64,000 nucleotides of DNA from Nothophaeocryptopus gaeumannii (lineage: Eukaryota > Ascomycota > Dothideomycetes > Mycosphaerellales > Mycosphaerellaceae), in the NCBI GenBank assembly GCA_031771865.1, contig JASISA010000041.1, forward strand, positions 1 to 64,000, in the 5' to 3' direction. The notes below the pieces were generated by a model. That model made no database searches and had not been told where the DNA came from. It saw only the letters and a list, made by a program, of their open reading frames with translations. The translations under genes were made by a program, and so were the position numbers. Of this stretch, positions 19,170 through 29,666 are shown in pieces; positions within the stretch are counted from its first letter, which is position 1, and each line of letters begins with the position of its first letter.

Positions 19170-20460
19170 ATGTGGCTTTCAACCCTTCTCTTCGTCCTCT
19201 GTATTACTGCAAAGTGCACTGTGCCACGCGGAAAGTGGCTCGACACCGATGATAAATCCGTCAACGCCAGGCTGGTGGCATCAAAATCGAGCAAGAGGCT
19301 GGTATCTTCTGGTGGTTTGGTGAGCGCAAGATGGAAGATCAGCCCGAAGGTGGCAGCGTCTCCGTATGTAGCTCAGCAGATCTGTCAACTTGAACTATCA
19401 CGGCCTTGCGCTCGAGCCGATCGAAGGACATCCTTACATCAGCCCGGAACACGTCCTCCGACGCCCTGAGATAGTCTGAAGCGACGTTGCTAAGCAATGT
19501 CATACGTGGTGGCATGCTGACAATAGCACATACGGATGGCTGCTTCAAGGGATTGCAACATCATTAGTCATTACCGGTCCCTACACCTTTGTCGATGCTA
19601 CTGCGCCAGGTGGAAACTGGTCTCAGGACTTCGGCATATTTACAGACTACAAGAACGGCATAACGTACGATTTGTATTGCAATGGCGATGGTAAAGAGGG
19701 TCGTGATATGTATCTCACCAGCTTCAACACCAATGTCTCCAATCTCGACTCTGTCGTATATCGATTCGACAAAAACGATCTCGAAGCCCCTGCCATCGTC
19801 CAGATCGAGAATATCTACTACGCATTGATGGGTTTCAAGACTGGATATCGTCCGAGCAGTGCGTTGGACACTTCAGCTCTGCCTTCGTGAGCTGACATGC
19901 AGCAGACGTGGTACCTTTCTGCTCTGACAATCTCGTGGGACCGTGGTCACAGCCATTCTCCGTCACACCTCCCACTACCAATTAAGCTTCTCTCTCCGCA
20001 TCGATGGTAGAAGGCAGACGACTTGCCTCTGCCTTGGCGATCAATGGGACTCACGCTCCGTGTGGAAAAGCAGGTACGTCTGGCCGGTAATCGACATCGA
20101 CGATCATCGGCCGTCCCTACAACTAGTCTGGCACGACCTCTACGACTTGGACATTAGTACAGAGAGTGGTGGTCAATGGAAGGTACCACTTGCCTGGCAT
20201 ATCAAGCTACCGTCTCAAGCGGAGCCTTCGCGCAAGGGCGAACTTGGCAAGTGGCGGCCAAATCATGACAGATATTTGGAGTAACGATAGCACGGTCACA
20301 CTTTTCGGAATACAAGGCACCAGCAAGTCACAATGAGTCCCGTTTTACTATCAGAATACCGACGACATGGGCTTTGGCGATCAAGCAGGTGGTACACCAG
20401 ATCGCATTGGCGGGAGCTGGATTCTGCAACGTATCAGCAGCGTCGTAGTCAATGAGAATG
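19170..20460 (+). pseudogene. GH43-type galactan galactosidase pseudogene
   Basis: The relic starts with a signal peptide (MWLSTLLFVLCITAKC) and the typical mature start WLDTDDKSVNA. Family-typical pieces then follow in shifting frames: GIFWWFGERKMED, LALEPIEGHPYISPEHVLRRPEIV, ITGPYTFVDA, and a DMYLTSFNTNVSNLDSVVYRF stretch. LEAPAIVQIENIYYALMG, GPWSQPFSVTPPTTN, CLGDQWDS and a C-terminal YYQNTDDMGFGDQAGGTPDRIGGSW complete the set. These match fungal exo-beta-1,3-galactanase-like GH43 enzymes, which trim arabinogalactan side chains. At least two frame shifts and stops at 19471-19473, 19888-19890 and about 20336 break it. Some stops replace Trp (TGG to TGA). Confidence 0.75.
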
Positions 20461-20529
20461 GAGAGAATGTGCATTAGCAGCGGATGCATTGATCAAGGCC
20501 ATCTCTCTTCTTCGATATCTTGCTTTCTA

Positions 20530-21763
20530 TCATTTCAACTCTTGTGGTGCTCGAACCCATTGGAGGACGTCCGGCCGATCTTCGACACCTTCGACGGCGC
20601 GACACTTTCTGAATGTCCTCCAGAGGGCCAGCCACAATGGAGTTTCATCGAATACATATCTCGAACCCAACACCTTGCGGATTGCCATAGTGGCTTCTTC
20701 GGCATGGTAGAAGGGTATGCGCCTAATGTCCCGAGGTCAGTCATTGAAAACATTGGGGAACGTTGTGGACCGACGGGAAAAGGTGATGCACCACATGATA
20801 CTCTATGATCCCATGGAACAGGCGCTTGCCGATGAAGCCAAAATTTCTGTCAACTGTTGAGAGTGCTCCATTGGCGAATGTCCAGCTGCTATCTTCAAAA
20901 TGATGAACGGTCGAATGTGTATGATGCAAATATGTAATGGCAACTGCTGATTCGGTTAGAAGAATTGTCAAGCTAGGGGCTTGTTACGAACCTATCCAGG
21001 AGTTGGTCCAAAGATACGGTACGCCGTACAGTAAGAAGATATGTCCTGCTCCAAGATGATGGGCAGCATACACCACCACAGTACCGGCGAGGATAACACC
21101 AGCAGTCGAAGTGAAGACCCATGGCCGCTGAGCCTGATTGAAAAGATGGCCAAAGAAGTCGAAGTGGCTCATTCGGACAGTCGAGGCCTCTTCCTTTCCG
21201 GACACGATGCTTCTACCCCCACTCGCAAAGCAGAGCAGATACGTAGGCCAGCCAAGCAATTGATGCGTGATCAATGCCAGCAAAGCGAGCAGAGGGGCGT
21301 CTTCCGCCAGTCTTAGCATACCAGCTACCTTCGCCGTGATCGTTGATCTGCCTGCGCGTACCGGAACGAAAGCGGTGTCTTTCTCCATGTGATTGGTATA
21401 TCGATGATGCCTCGCATGTGTGTACTTCCAAGAGAAATACGGCACGAGCAAAAAGCTGTGGAGAGCGAAGCCGAAGCATTCGTTGAGTGTTTTGTGGCGG
21501 AACAGTGCCTGATGTCCGCATTCGTGCGCTAGAATCCAGATTCCTGTGAAGACAAGTCCTTGCGCAAAACCGTATAATATCCACAATGCGTACCGAAGCG
21601 CCGAGATTTCAATCCGTGGTAGATACTCATGCGCCATCATGGCAAGACTGGTGGCCAACAAGATGTCCGAGATGATGTACGCGGCGGAGATCCTGGATGA
21701 TGGGAGAAAGCAGTAGATCGGTATGGCTTTCCGTAGCTTCTGTATTGAAGACATTTCGACCAT
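20530..21763 (-). CDS. Delta12 (oleate)-type fatty acid desaturase
   Basis: Three exons join as complement(20530..20722, 20775..20946, 20992..21763), giving 378 codons plus a stop. Both introns (45 and 52 bp) have GT...AG ends and keep the frame. The three histidine boxes are HECGH (80-84), HARHH (116-120) and HVVHH (308-312), with the Delta12-typical VAITYLHHTH and RIPFYHAEEAT flanks. Several hydrophobic spans fit an ER membrane enzyme that inserts a double bond (or, in diverged relatives, an acetylenic or hydroxyl group) at C12 of oleoyl lipids. It is shorter at the N-terminus than the usual 430-480 aa, so a 5' exon may be missed or lost. Its neighbours, an MFS transporter and a P450, suggest an accessory lipid-derived product rather than bulk membrane lipid. 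Confidence 0.88.
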
Positions 21764-22036
21764 TGAGAGCTCAGTGGTCTGGTAATCTCATCTTCGAATC
21801 ACTGAAATGTGCGGACACGCATCGCCGAATTTTTCAGTTGAACGGACAACTGTCCCCTTATTGCATGGGACAAGCACGTGGTTCGATACTCGCCAGGAAG
21901 ATATCCGGGATTAAGGTGGTGTCACCCGCCCCTCGCCCAGGCTCGAGATTATAGGGGATTTGCGCCCTCAGACAACCCCGGCGAAGACGCCAAGACGGGC
22001 TAAGATTCTGAGACTAGAACTATCGACAACCCAGTT

Positions 22037-22249
22037 TCACCGGTGAGCGCCGATGACTTCTAAAACATCGCTGACAATGCCACTGGTTTCATGTCTTCTT
22101 TTGTACTTGTCCTCGCTACCACACCAACAAATTGACGGACCGGGTATTAATCCTTGAATCTCGTCTCCGAGGGGCCGGAACGCATCGTCGATGTTGCAGG
22201 AAACGAGCGATAGTATCATTGTAGTACTCAGAAAACCCCAAAATCTCAT
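22037..22249 (-). CDS. Possible small secreted protein, 70 aa
   Basis: An ORF starting MRFWGFLSTTMILSLVSC has a signal-peptide-like N-terminus with likely cleavage near residue 18. A 52-residue tail with a CWC pair follows. The same frame stays open for 71 codons upstream, overlapping the end of the MFS gene, so the start is a guess based on the signal peptide. No family is recognised. It could be a chance ORF in the MFS 3' region. Confidence 0.3.
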   Translation of the reverse strand: MRFWGFLSTTMILSLVSCNIDDAFRPLGDEIQGLIPGPSICWCGSEDKYKRRHETSGIVSDVLEVIGAHR

Positions 22250-22415
22250 TACGGCCTTTCCACGCGATCGAACAGTTTCGTCCTGCAGTATATTCGGAAC
22301 GCAATCACGAGTTAACAGGGTCCAATAGCGCTCAGAGCGTACAAGCACTGGAACATGATCCCGATAGCAATCTTCGGCTGACACGAGCCGTTTGTCAATG
22401 CAAAACGTTTCCAGT

Positions 22416-23883
22416 CTATCTGAGCATAGCAAATCTCGACCAACTCCGGAGCTTGGCTCCATGTCTCAACACGAGAATTGGAAACGGAACAAGTGCCACA
22501 CAGAGAAGAGCGAGCATTGTCCCCGACCACTTGACATGAAGTGACTGGAACATGCGCAGGGAGAACATTGGAAAGGAGGCGGCCACAATGCATCGCAAGA
22601 ACGTGTTGACCGCAAGTGCACTGTTCGCGTCGAGCAAGTACACTTCCACCAAATAGGAGAGTGATGACATGAAAATTAGAACAATCCCGCAGCCGATGAA
22701 CAAGCCGGAAAGGACTTGGGGGATCCAGATGGTGTCTGAGTTGGATGTCCAAGAGAAAGCCAGCAATCCCAAGGGTAGAAGTATTGAGCCCAGCACGGTA
22801 GGAGGCAATCGTGCTTCTGGGTCTACTTTTCGTCCGTCCCGAGTGCCCTTAGTGAAAATGCGTTTCGCGTGGAAACCGATGATTGTACAAGCCAGTAGCA
22901 TGCCTATCAGGATGCTGAGAAAAGGCAGGGTCGCGGCAACTGACGCCCAGTGTCGGTTGTGGTAGAAGGCATAAGGATACAACGTAAGAGTGAAATACAG
23001 GATGCCGTATACAATGCTCATGTAAAGGGTGAAGAAGATTAGCTTGGGTTTGGTCAGCAACTGATCATCATCGACGCTCATATACAGCACGACTTACAAT
23101 TGGCTCTCGAACGAACATCCGGACAGGCTTGGTCATGTATTTCTCCAGGAAGTAGCGGAGGTCGGCTGGGTTCTCCTCGCACTGAGCATGCAAAGCCCAT
23201 GATCGTGTGCGGATGCGTAGCTTCTGCGCTTTTTGGCGGAGTAAGTGTTGGTTGGAAGACTCTCGCACGCACAAGAGGGCCAGAAACCCAAAGAAGAGCC
23301 CGCCGAACAACGTGGTCCATGCCGTCCACCTCCATCCCAATCGCACTGTCGTCACACTACCAAAAATCGGACCAAGCGCTGGGCCACAGAACACGCCCGC
23401 GCTAAAGACTGCGGTCGAGATCCCTCGTTGACATGGTCCGAGAAAGTCGACGTACATGCCGGCAACAATCGCGAGAGGAGCCGATCCGAAAATGCCCGCG
23501 AAGAAGCGCATTACCAGGACGGTCTCAACGTTGTCGGCCAGTGCCAGGGGTATTTGGAATAGAAGAAAGATGCTGAAGCCCAGCCACATCGGTCGAGTCC
23601 GGCCGTACAGCTCAGATGCCGGTCCCCAGATGAGAGGTCCCAGAGCAAATCCGGCAATGTACAGTGATATGCCCAAGACTAGAATGTTCGGTGAAGTGTC
23701 GAACTCATCCGCCATGCTCGAGATAGTAGCCGAGAAAACACTGCTGCCGAACGAGACGACAAAGGTCATGAGTGTGGTTGTGACGACGATGGCCCATTTT
23801 CTCACAGTCGTCCAATTGTGCGGCATTTGTGGATCGTCCGGTCCCTCCCAATCAACAATATCCGAAGCTGGACACGACTCCAT
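22416..23883 (-). CDS. MFS drug:H+ antiporter (DHA1 type), 470 aa
   Basis: Two exons join as complement(22416..23042, 23098..23883) across a 55-bp intron with GTAAGT, a GCTGAC branch and CCCAAG. The N-terminus is cytosolic (DWEGPDDPQMPHNWT, the usual DHA1 lead-in), followed by about 12 hydrophobic spans. Motif A appears as LIWGPASELYGRTRP, and LGWRWTAWTT marks the DHA1 group. A long central loop precedes REPI at the splice point. The protein probably exports small organic molecules at the plasma membrane. It ends shortly after the last span, slightly shorter than relatives. It lies between the desaturase and the P450 and reads away from the P450. Confidence 0.9.
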
Positions 23884-24975
23884 CTGAGTCTGCCACGGGC
23901 GATTAACAGTCGGGAACTAATGGAGTAAGGAGAAAGGTTTCGTGGTCAAGAAAGCAAAAAGGCGAGGCAACTCTCTATGCCGCATAGCAAACTGTCTCCA
24001 TCTGTCATATGCTATTGATCTCACATCTCTCCATCGACTATGCTAGAAACCTGGAGTATTGGCACCATTCTCGGTAGTATTCAATTAACAGTGGTTTCCT
24101 TGAGTTGTGGCGGCACGGTCTGGTGTCATTCTTGAATAGTGGCGGATGTCGCAGAGGCCAGCAGTGCAGGCATTTCTATGAACTCGCCAATTGCTACGTA
24201 CACAACCCTTGCCTACATAGCCGCACACCCTCGTGTAGTGGTCAAGCACAATTAGGCTTGTCACTAAGCCTATGTGTCTAGCAGTTTCAAGGCTAGTCGT
24301 TTCTATAAGCAAGAGACTTGTAACACCGAGACTTCCTCCTACCCAGCTAGCCGACTCCACCCCGGCTTGCTGCTTGTGTCTAGTGCTGCGCGAGGCTAAC
24401 AGAAAGACGCTATTCACTTCGAACGACGTACCCACCTCGCGCGCTTGGGTATTGTCCCTGTCCTCCGTTTGCCCCGGTGGACTAGTCTTAGTTATTAGGC
24501 CCACGTGTAGAAGGTAGCCAATTAGCTGCACGTAGCGGCTATTCTACACATGGTCTGAGGGTCTAGCCTCTCCCGGTATATTACCTCGGCGGCGGCTCCG
24601 GCTTTCCAGTAGGCCAGGTGTTGACCAAGGCTTAACCAAGGCTTGTTGCAATTAAGGAAAAAGACCTTGCAGGAAACACTAGATCGAGTCGCAGCTGAAC
24701 ACCTTCCAAGGGCGAAAGTCGGTTCTGGACCTTTCACGTTCGTTAATACTTAAACACTCGCGTCGCAAACGTTTGAGTCGAATCAAGCTCATCGAGCACG
24801 ACGTCTTCCCTCCGTCGAAGTATGGTCACCTTGATTTCTCTCTTTTGCCAGTGCCCCGCGAGCATCTACAATGGGGCTTTTCTTCAACGATAACTCGACG
24901 TTCTTCGAGATCAAGCCAAGTACTTCGCACCTCATACATCTATACCGACCAAACAGTCTTCAGACTGCTTTTCCA
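23884..24975. promoter_or_regulatory. Divergent intergenic region MFS / P450
   Basis: This 1.1-kb region separates the divergent MFS (minus) and P450 (plus) genes, so promoters for both must lie here. Part of it (about 24100-24740) has short ORFs on both strands without family resemblance, including a GACCAAGGCTTAACCAAGGC repeat. It may be an old insertion. No binding site could be assigned. Confidence 0.4.
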
Positions 24976-26532
24976 ATGCCGTGCCAAGGTCAGGATTCCG
25001 AGAGCGATGCATCACGTCTGCAGTGGTTTTGGCTGGCCGTGACCTTCCTCGCTCTTGTCTGCTTCTACCAAGCCTTCATCAGACACCGACTGTCACCTTT
25101 ACGACATCTCCCAACACCTTCTCAACCATTTTTCTTGTTCCGATTGCTTCACGAGCCGGACGTCCAAGAGCTGGAGCACTGGATGGACAGCATTCCCAAC
25201 AGTGGCTTGATTCGTTTCTTTGGTCTATGGAACGAAGAACGTATTTTCGTCGTGTCGCCGGATGCCGTAAAAGATCTTTTGGTTAAGGAGCCATACAAAT
25301 ACGCTAAGCCGAGGCTGCAATATATCCTGGCCAAAAACGTTACCAACGAGGGTCTTCTGATCCAAGAAGGCGCTGTTCATCGAGCAGCCCGGAAACACAT
25401 GAGTGCCGCATTCAGCAACCAGCGACTTCGCGCTGCTTATCCTATCATGTGGGCCTCGGCAAGTGAGCTGGTCAGAAACGTACAGCAGCAGTCATCAGAG
25501 CAAGGGTTCCTTGTATCACTTTTGAAGCCGATCTCCGCAGCGAGTACCGACATTATTGGTCAATGGGGCTTCTCGCGCGAATTCAACGCCACAAAGCCAA
25601 GAGTAGAACAATCTAGATTCGCCCGCGCATACATCGAGATGTTCAAGACTACCAGAAGAGGGCAGCTGACACTCGACGCAGCAGCCAAAATCGGTCCCGA
25701 GTTGGCGTTGAAGCTGCCTTTGCGAGCAGTGAAGACTATCAAGGGTGTTATGTCTCTTGTGCAGCACACAGCGGATGAGATCGTCACTGAGCATGAGAAT
25801 TGCCAAGCGTCTTGCAATACGCAGCAAAACGACATGCTGACGACTGTGATGAAGTCCGGGTACTTCAAGCACGAAGCTCTGGTTGACCAGACTGTCCACT
25901 TCCTCGCAGCTGCCACCGAGACCACGGTAGGATCAGTGGCTTGGACTCTCCATCTCCTCTCTCGGCATTCAGAAGTGCAAGCCCGTCTAAGAGATGAGAT
26001 CAACGCCAGTATCCCAGAAGCATCATGGCAAGCTCCATCCCATGACCTCTCAGTCATCTTAGAGAACTTGCCTTACCTCAACGCCGTGATAAAGGAGGTG
26101 CTCCGCTTTCACAGCATCAACACGATCCTCTGGCGGCAATGCATGGCAGCAGACGCAACCATCCAGGGCCAGCCAATTCCGAAAGGAACGAAGCTGGTGT
26201 TCTCTCCATGGGCACTGAACCGGGATCCCCAGCACTGGGGTGCAGATGCTCGAAAGTTCAACCCAGGACGGTGGCTTGGCTCCGCCCCACCAGCGGACAA
26301 CCCGCTCTCATTTCTCACATTTGGCGGCGGCCCTCGTCGGTGCATAGGTGAACAATATGCCAAGATCCAGATGAGATGTCTTCTTGCCGCGTTGGTGGGA
26401 AATTTCAAATTTGAGTCCCTCAATGCTGCTGGGGAGACGGATGAGGGACGGGAGATTGGTGACTGTCATGCATTGACGCTGTTTAAGATCTTGGAGGGAT
26501 GGAAGTTGAAAGCCATTCCAGTAGTCTCATAG
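24976..26532 (+). CDS. Cytochrome P450 monooxygenase, 518 aa
   Basis: Single exon. I chose the ATG at 24976 because it is followed by a short polar stretch and then one N-terminal membrane anchor (FWLAVTFLALVCFYQAFI), as in microsomal P450s. A longer frame from 24871 has no such logic. The I-helix has AAATETT, the ExxR motif is KEVLR (Glu374, Arg377), and FNPGRW replaces the PERF-type motif. The heme loop is FGGGPRRCIGE with Cys456 as ligand. It oxidises a hydrophobic substrate at the ER with NADPH-P450 reductase. The neighbours suggest a fatty-acid-derived substrate, but that is inference; the CYP family cannot be set by eye. Confidence 0.93.
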   Translation: MPCQGQDSESDASRLQWFWLAVTFLALVCFYQAFIRHRLSPLRHLPTPSQPFFLFRLLHEPDVQELEHWMDSIPNSGLIRFFGLWNEERIFVVSPDAVKDLLVKEPYKYAKPRLQYILAKNVTNEGLLIQEGAVHRAARKHMSAAFSNQRLRAAYPIMWASASELVRNVQQQSSEQGFLVSLLKPISAASTDIIGQWGFSREFNATKPRVEQSRFARAYIEMFKTTRRGQLTLDAAAKIGPELALKLPLRAVKTIKGVMSLVQHTADEIVTEHENCQASCNTQQNDMLTTVMKSGYFKHEALVDQTVHFLAAATETTVGSVAWTLHLLSRHSEVQARLRDEINASIPEASWQAPSHDLSVILENLPYLNAVIKEVLRFHSINTILWRQCMAADATIQGQPIPKGTKLVFSPWALNRDPQHWGADARKFNPGRWLGSAPPADNPLSFLTFGGGPRRCIGEQYAKIQMRCLLAALVGNFKFESLNAAGETDEGREIGDCHALTLFKILEGWKLKAIPVVS

Positions 26533-27001
26533 ACTGGAAGCCAATGAAAATTTGGCTTTAGGATTCAGAATAGATCTGCCTGTGAATGGCGGCACTGGTC
26601 GCTTTGGAAGTTGATTTCTGTCCAGCGGGCTTTATCCCACCCAAGTTCGTATTCTCGTACCACGTCTGGAGTTCTCTCGGATACCTTGATATTGCGACAG
26701 TACCCATTGTGCTTCGGCATACTGATTGAATGAATGAATATAGAGCCTTTGTCACATGCGTAATACACGTTCTTGTGGGAGTTTTGCATTGGGAGCTGAA
26801 TTTTTCTCTAGAATCATCCCTCTGTTGCGAGATTGTTAGACCCAATGTATGCTCAATGTCGGAGCGGGAAAATGGCTGAAGGACTGGACAGTGGTGATGA
26901 TCTGGCAGACCAGGTAGAAATAACAATCGGGCAAAGATATTGCTTAATTTTGACCCGCGGTGGATACGTGAAAGTTTGGCGATTGTCGTCGTATCGTGTT
27001 C
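26533..27001. other. Intergenic, convergent P450 / APH
   Basis: No gene or repeat is supported here. It holds the 3' ends of the P450 (plus) and the APH gene (minus). Confidence 0.5.
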
Positions 27002-27980
27002 TCACGGCTGTCTCCAAGAGAAGTACTGCCCGACTGCGAAATACTCATCTTCCCAGGGTGGCATCACGCCGTCGGCACAGCCTTCAGACCGCCACTCGTG
27101 ATCATACTCAACGCCATATAACATCTTGAAGTACTCCCAGTGCTCGGGATACCAGCCCGCCTGCTCCCAGTCCACAATCCCAACGATTCTGGCCAGCCCA
27201 CTTGCGCAGGACACAATAATGTTGCCAAGCGTGAGGTCGCCGTGTGTGAAGAATATCTCAGCATCGTCTGGGAGGAGATCGCGGTATGGACCTTGTATGG
27301 TAATTCCAGGTCTCAACGTCTGTCGTGTTGCCAAAGCCAGTAGCGAATCATTAAATGAGGCGACACTTGTGCAAGGCCCTGTCTCGTACTCAGGCCCAAA
27401 GTACCGATCCTGGATCGCTCCGTGAGTGACCGATGCTGAGATTGTCAGGCTCAGCGCGGCTTTATAAGACATGCAATCGTGACGTACCGATAAGTTTCTC
27501 CGGAGACTTTTGGGCAACACGTTTTAGTGACCCCACCACTCTACTCAGCTCGGCAGCGATGGCCGATTTGTCTTCCTCGGTAAGTAATGGCTAAGCACTC
27601 CGCAGCGTCTGGCCCTCAATCAAGCTCATGTAAATGAAGTTGTAGTCCTCGTGGCGTCGCCAACCAAAGACCTCGGGTACCGGGACGTGGTCGCGAGCGA
27701 GGGCAGCACGAATCGCCCTCAAAGTCACAGCCTCCTCCAGCCGAACATAGGAGGAACGTCCAAACTTGACAACAAGGCCCAAAGAGTCGAATTTGATGGC
27801 CCCAGATCCGAGGTGGCCGTGTTGCTCTAGTATTGATTCGGGCGGTAGCAAGCGCGCAATACCTTCGGGATGTTTGAAGAATGAAGCATCGCTGAAGATC
27901 ATTTCTTGCAACGACACGTCCGGAAGAGACGACGCATCGATGCGCGGTGAGGAGGGCGGCATTGAAAGCTCGTCCGCCAT
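27002..27980 (-). pseudogene. APH-family phosphotransferase with one nonsense codon
   Basis: Two exons, complement(27002..27435, 27488..27980), are separated by a 52-bp intron (GTACGT...CTGAC...TCAG) and would encode 308 residues from MADELSMPP. Family marks are GLVVKFGRSS (ATP-lysine strand), EGQTLRSA, FFTHGDLTLGNII (catalytic HGD...N) and GIVDWEQAGWYPEHWEYFKML. This is the fungal aminoglycoside-phosphotransferase-like / choline-kinase-like fold; the substrate in fungi is unknown. A TAG at 27591-27593 interrupts exon 1 right after TLRSA, where relatives have Trp. The rest of the frame is clean, so this is a very young pseudogene, a sequence error, or a readthrough site. Confidence 0.75.
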
Positions 27981-29666
27981 CTTCATGTGCGTGTTTGTTG
28001 TTGGTACAGTACGCGTTGTGGGTGGACACGTGAGTGAACTTGCGGGGAACGACATGATGACTAAGCCCATGCTCGGAACAGCGACGTGAACCAATAATGA
28101 TAAACCGCGCGTCTGCATGAGGCTCACTTGTCGCTCTTGACTCGCGCTTCTCTCATCAACCTATCTCAAGACATGGCCATCAGAGCCCTCCCATATGAGA
28201 TGACGAGGGAAACGAGAGGTTCTCCTTGACTCAGTTTTGGCAACTGGACGGCATATGCAACATTGTCCCAGACCGGCTCGACTAGTGATATTGGCCGAAG
28301 GGCCGGGAGCGTCTCCGAACTTACGGCATACTATGCCGTTGGGTCGAGCAAAGCTTCGAGCAGGTACGAATTTCAGGAGCTCTAGTGGCGTATACTTATT
28401 TTGAAGGTTCGTTCCAACGTTGATAGCTGGTACATCTCAGGGTACTGAAGTTCGTAGCCGATCCAAGTGTGCCAGTTGGGATGCCTCTCGTTCGTCTCGA
28501 TCCGAGCAGTAGGGGCAGCAGCGTTGTCGGTGATCGCTTTCACTCCTTTGCTAATTGGAGTATTCCAGCTGATCAACTTGCCGCGCAGCAGCTTCCGCAA
28601 GTCCCTAAGCGAAAGAGAATTGACGCCTGCGGAGGCTTCGCAGTAAGCAATAACCCAAAGCTTATATAGATTCTTACCTATAGCATAGGTAGCCCCGGTA
28701 CGGCGTCGTGAGTGTATAAGGCACCCTTGTAAAGGTCGTATTAGTAGTTTGGTATAAGATGTACTCTACTCGCACTCCTTAAGGACATTCCTTATCCAAC
28801 ATATCCTTCTACATTTCGAGTCACGATCAAGATAGCTAGTATGCTAGCTTTCGTGCTATTCCTCTGCTCGCTTGCGACGATTGCAACTGCCGACCACTGT
28901 TCTACCTACAGCCTACCCTACGTAGGTATTTGCTCATTTGCGAGGCCCATACACTATAAAGTAGGTATCGTAAATTAGCGGAACGCTAACCCTAAGCTTA
29001 ATTTATACTATGCTAATAACTTCGTTTATAATAGTATCTAGGTTCGACTAAGCCCTCTTAAAACAACGACTACGATTTCAAGGAGGAAAAGAAAGGGGCA
29101 AATTACTACTATATATGCCTACTCGTCCTCTAAACTTTATTAAGTAGAGCTAAATCGTACATATAGTGCGCGTATTAGTAGTCTACTACGGCCTATCGGC
29201 GACACCGATAGCAATGCTACTCGGAGTGGCCAGTAGTAAGAGGAGGATGGGTGATCAGGATAGGAGAAGGAGGAGTGGGAGTGGAGAGGGGGAGGGATAG
29301 TTCAATTAACGTAATTGTGAATCTGTTTGACTGCGACCGATTGCAAGAAGTTTGGGAGAGGAAGACTTCTCTGAAGGGTAGAAGCAGGAGGACTTGTAAA
29401 GCGTGCTTCATTGAGGGTCCGATTTGCTTGCTCAGAAAGCCATAGATGCTCTCAGCTTTGACGCTTTTGGTGCCAAATGAACTAGAAGCTTCACTTACGA
29501 TTAGCAGGTAGCTACCGAAAGAAGAGTATTGTTGTGGGCTTTGTTTGTCGTGATTGTAAGTGACTGAAAGCTCAAGACGTTGTTGTTCCCGGACGAGCAG
29601 CTCCCAGTGACGACTGGAAACGAGGACACGACGACCCCGAGTCAGTGATACTAGTCGCTCCTCACG
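27981..29666. other. Intergenic with AT-rich, RIP-like patch
   Basis: About 28680-29215 is AT- and TA-rich and resembles the RIP-mutated block further right. A 72-codon minus ORF at 28382-28600 has no recognised family. At 29217-29440 short ORFs on both strands lie in a G/A-biased tract and are not supported. Confidence 0.45.

Noticed and set aside
22037..22462. 141-codon minus ORF overlapping the MFS 3' end as a full gene
   Set aside because: Its first half overlaps MFS coding sequence in another frame; only the part from 22249 has any feature (signal peptide) worth listing.
23100..23887. Plus-strand ORFs opposite the MFS gene
   Set aside because: They are antisense shadows of a clearly supported MFS exon.
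25516..26057. Minus-strand ORFs of 127-165 codons opposite the P450
   Set aside because: The plus strand encodes a full P450 with all motifs; the antisense frames have none.
20530..28000. A conventional secondary-metabolite cluster
   Set aside because: No polyketide, peptide or terpene synthase and no pathway regulator is present; only a tailoring/transport trio is seen, reported as a lower-confidence idea.
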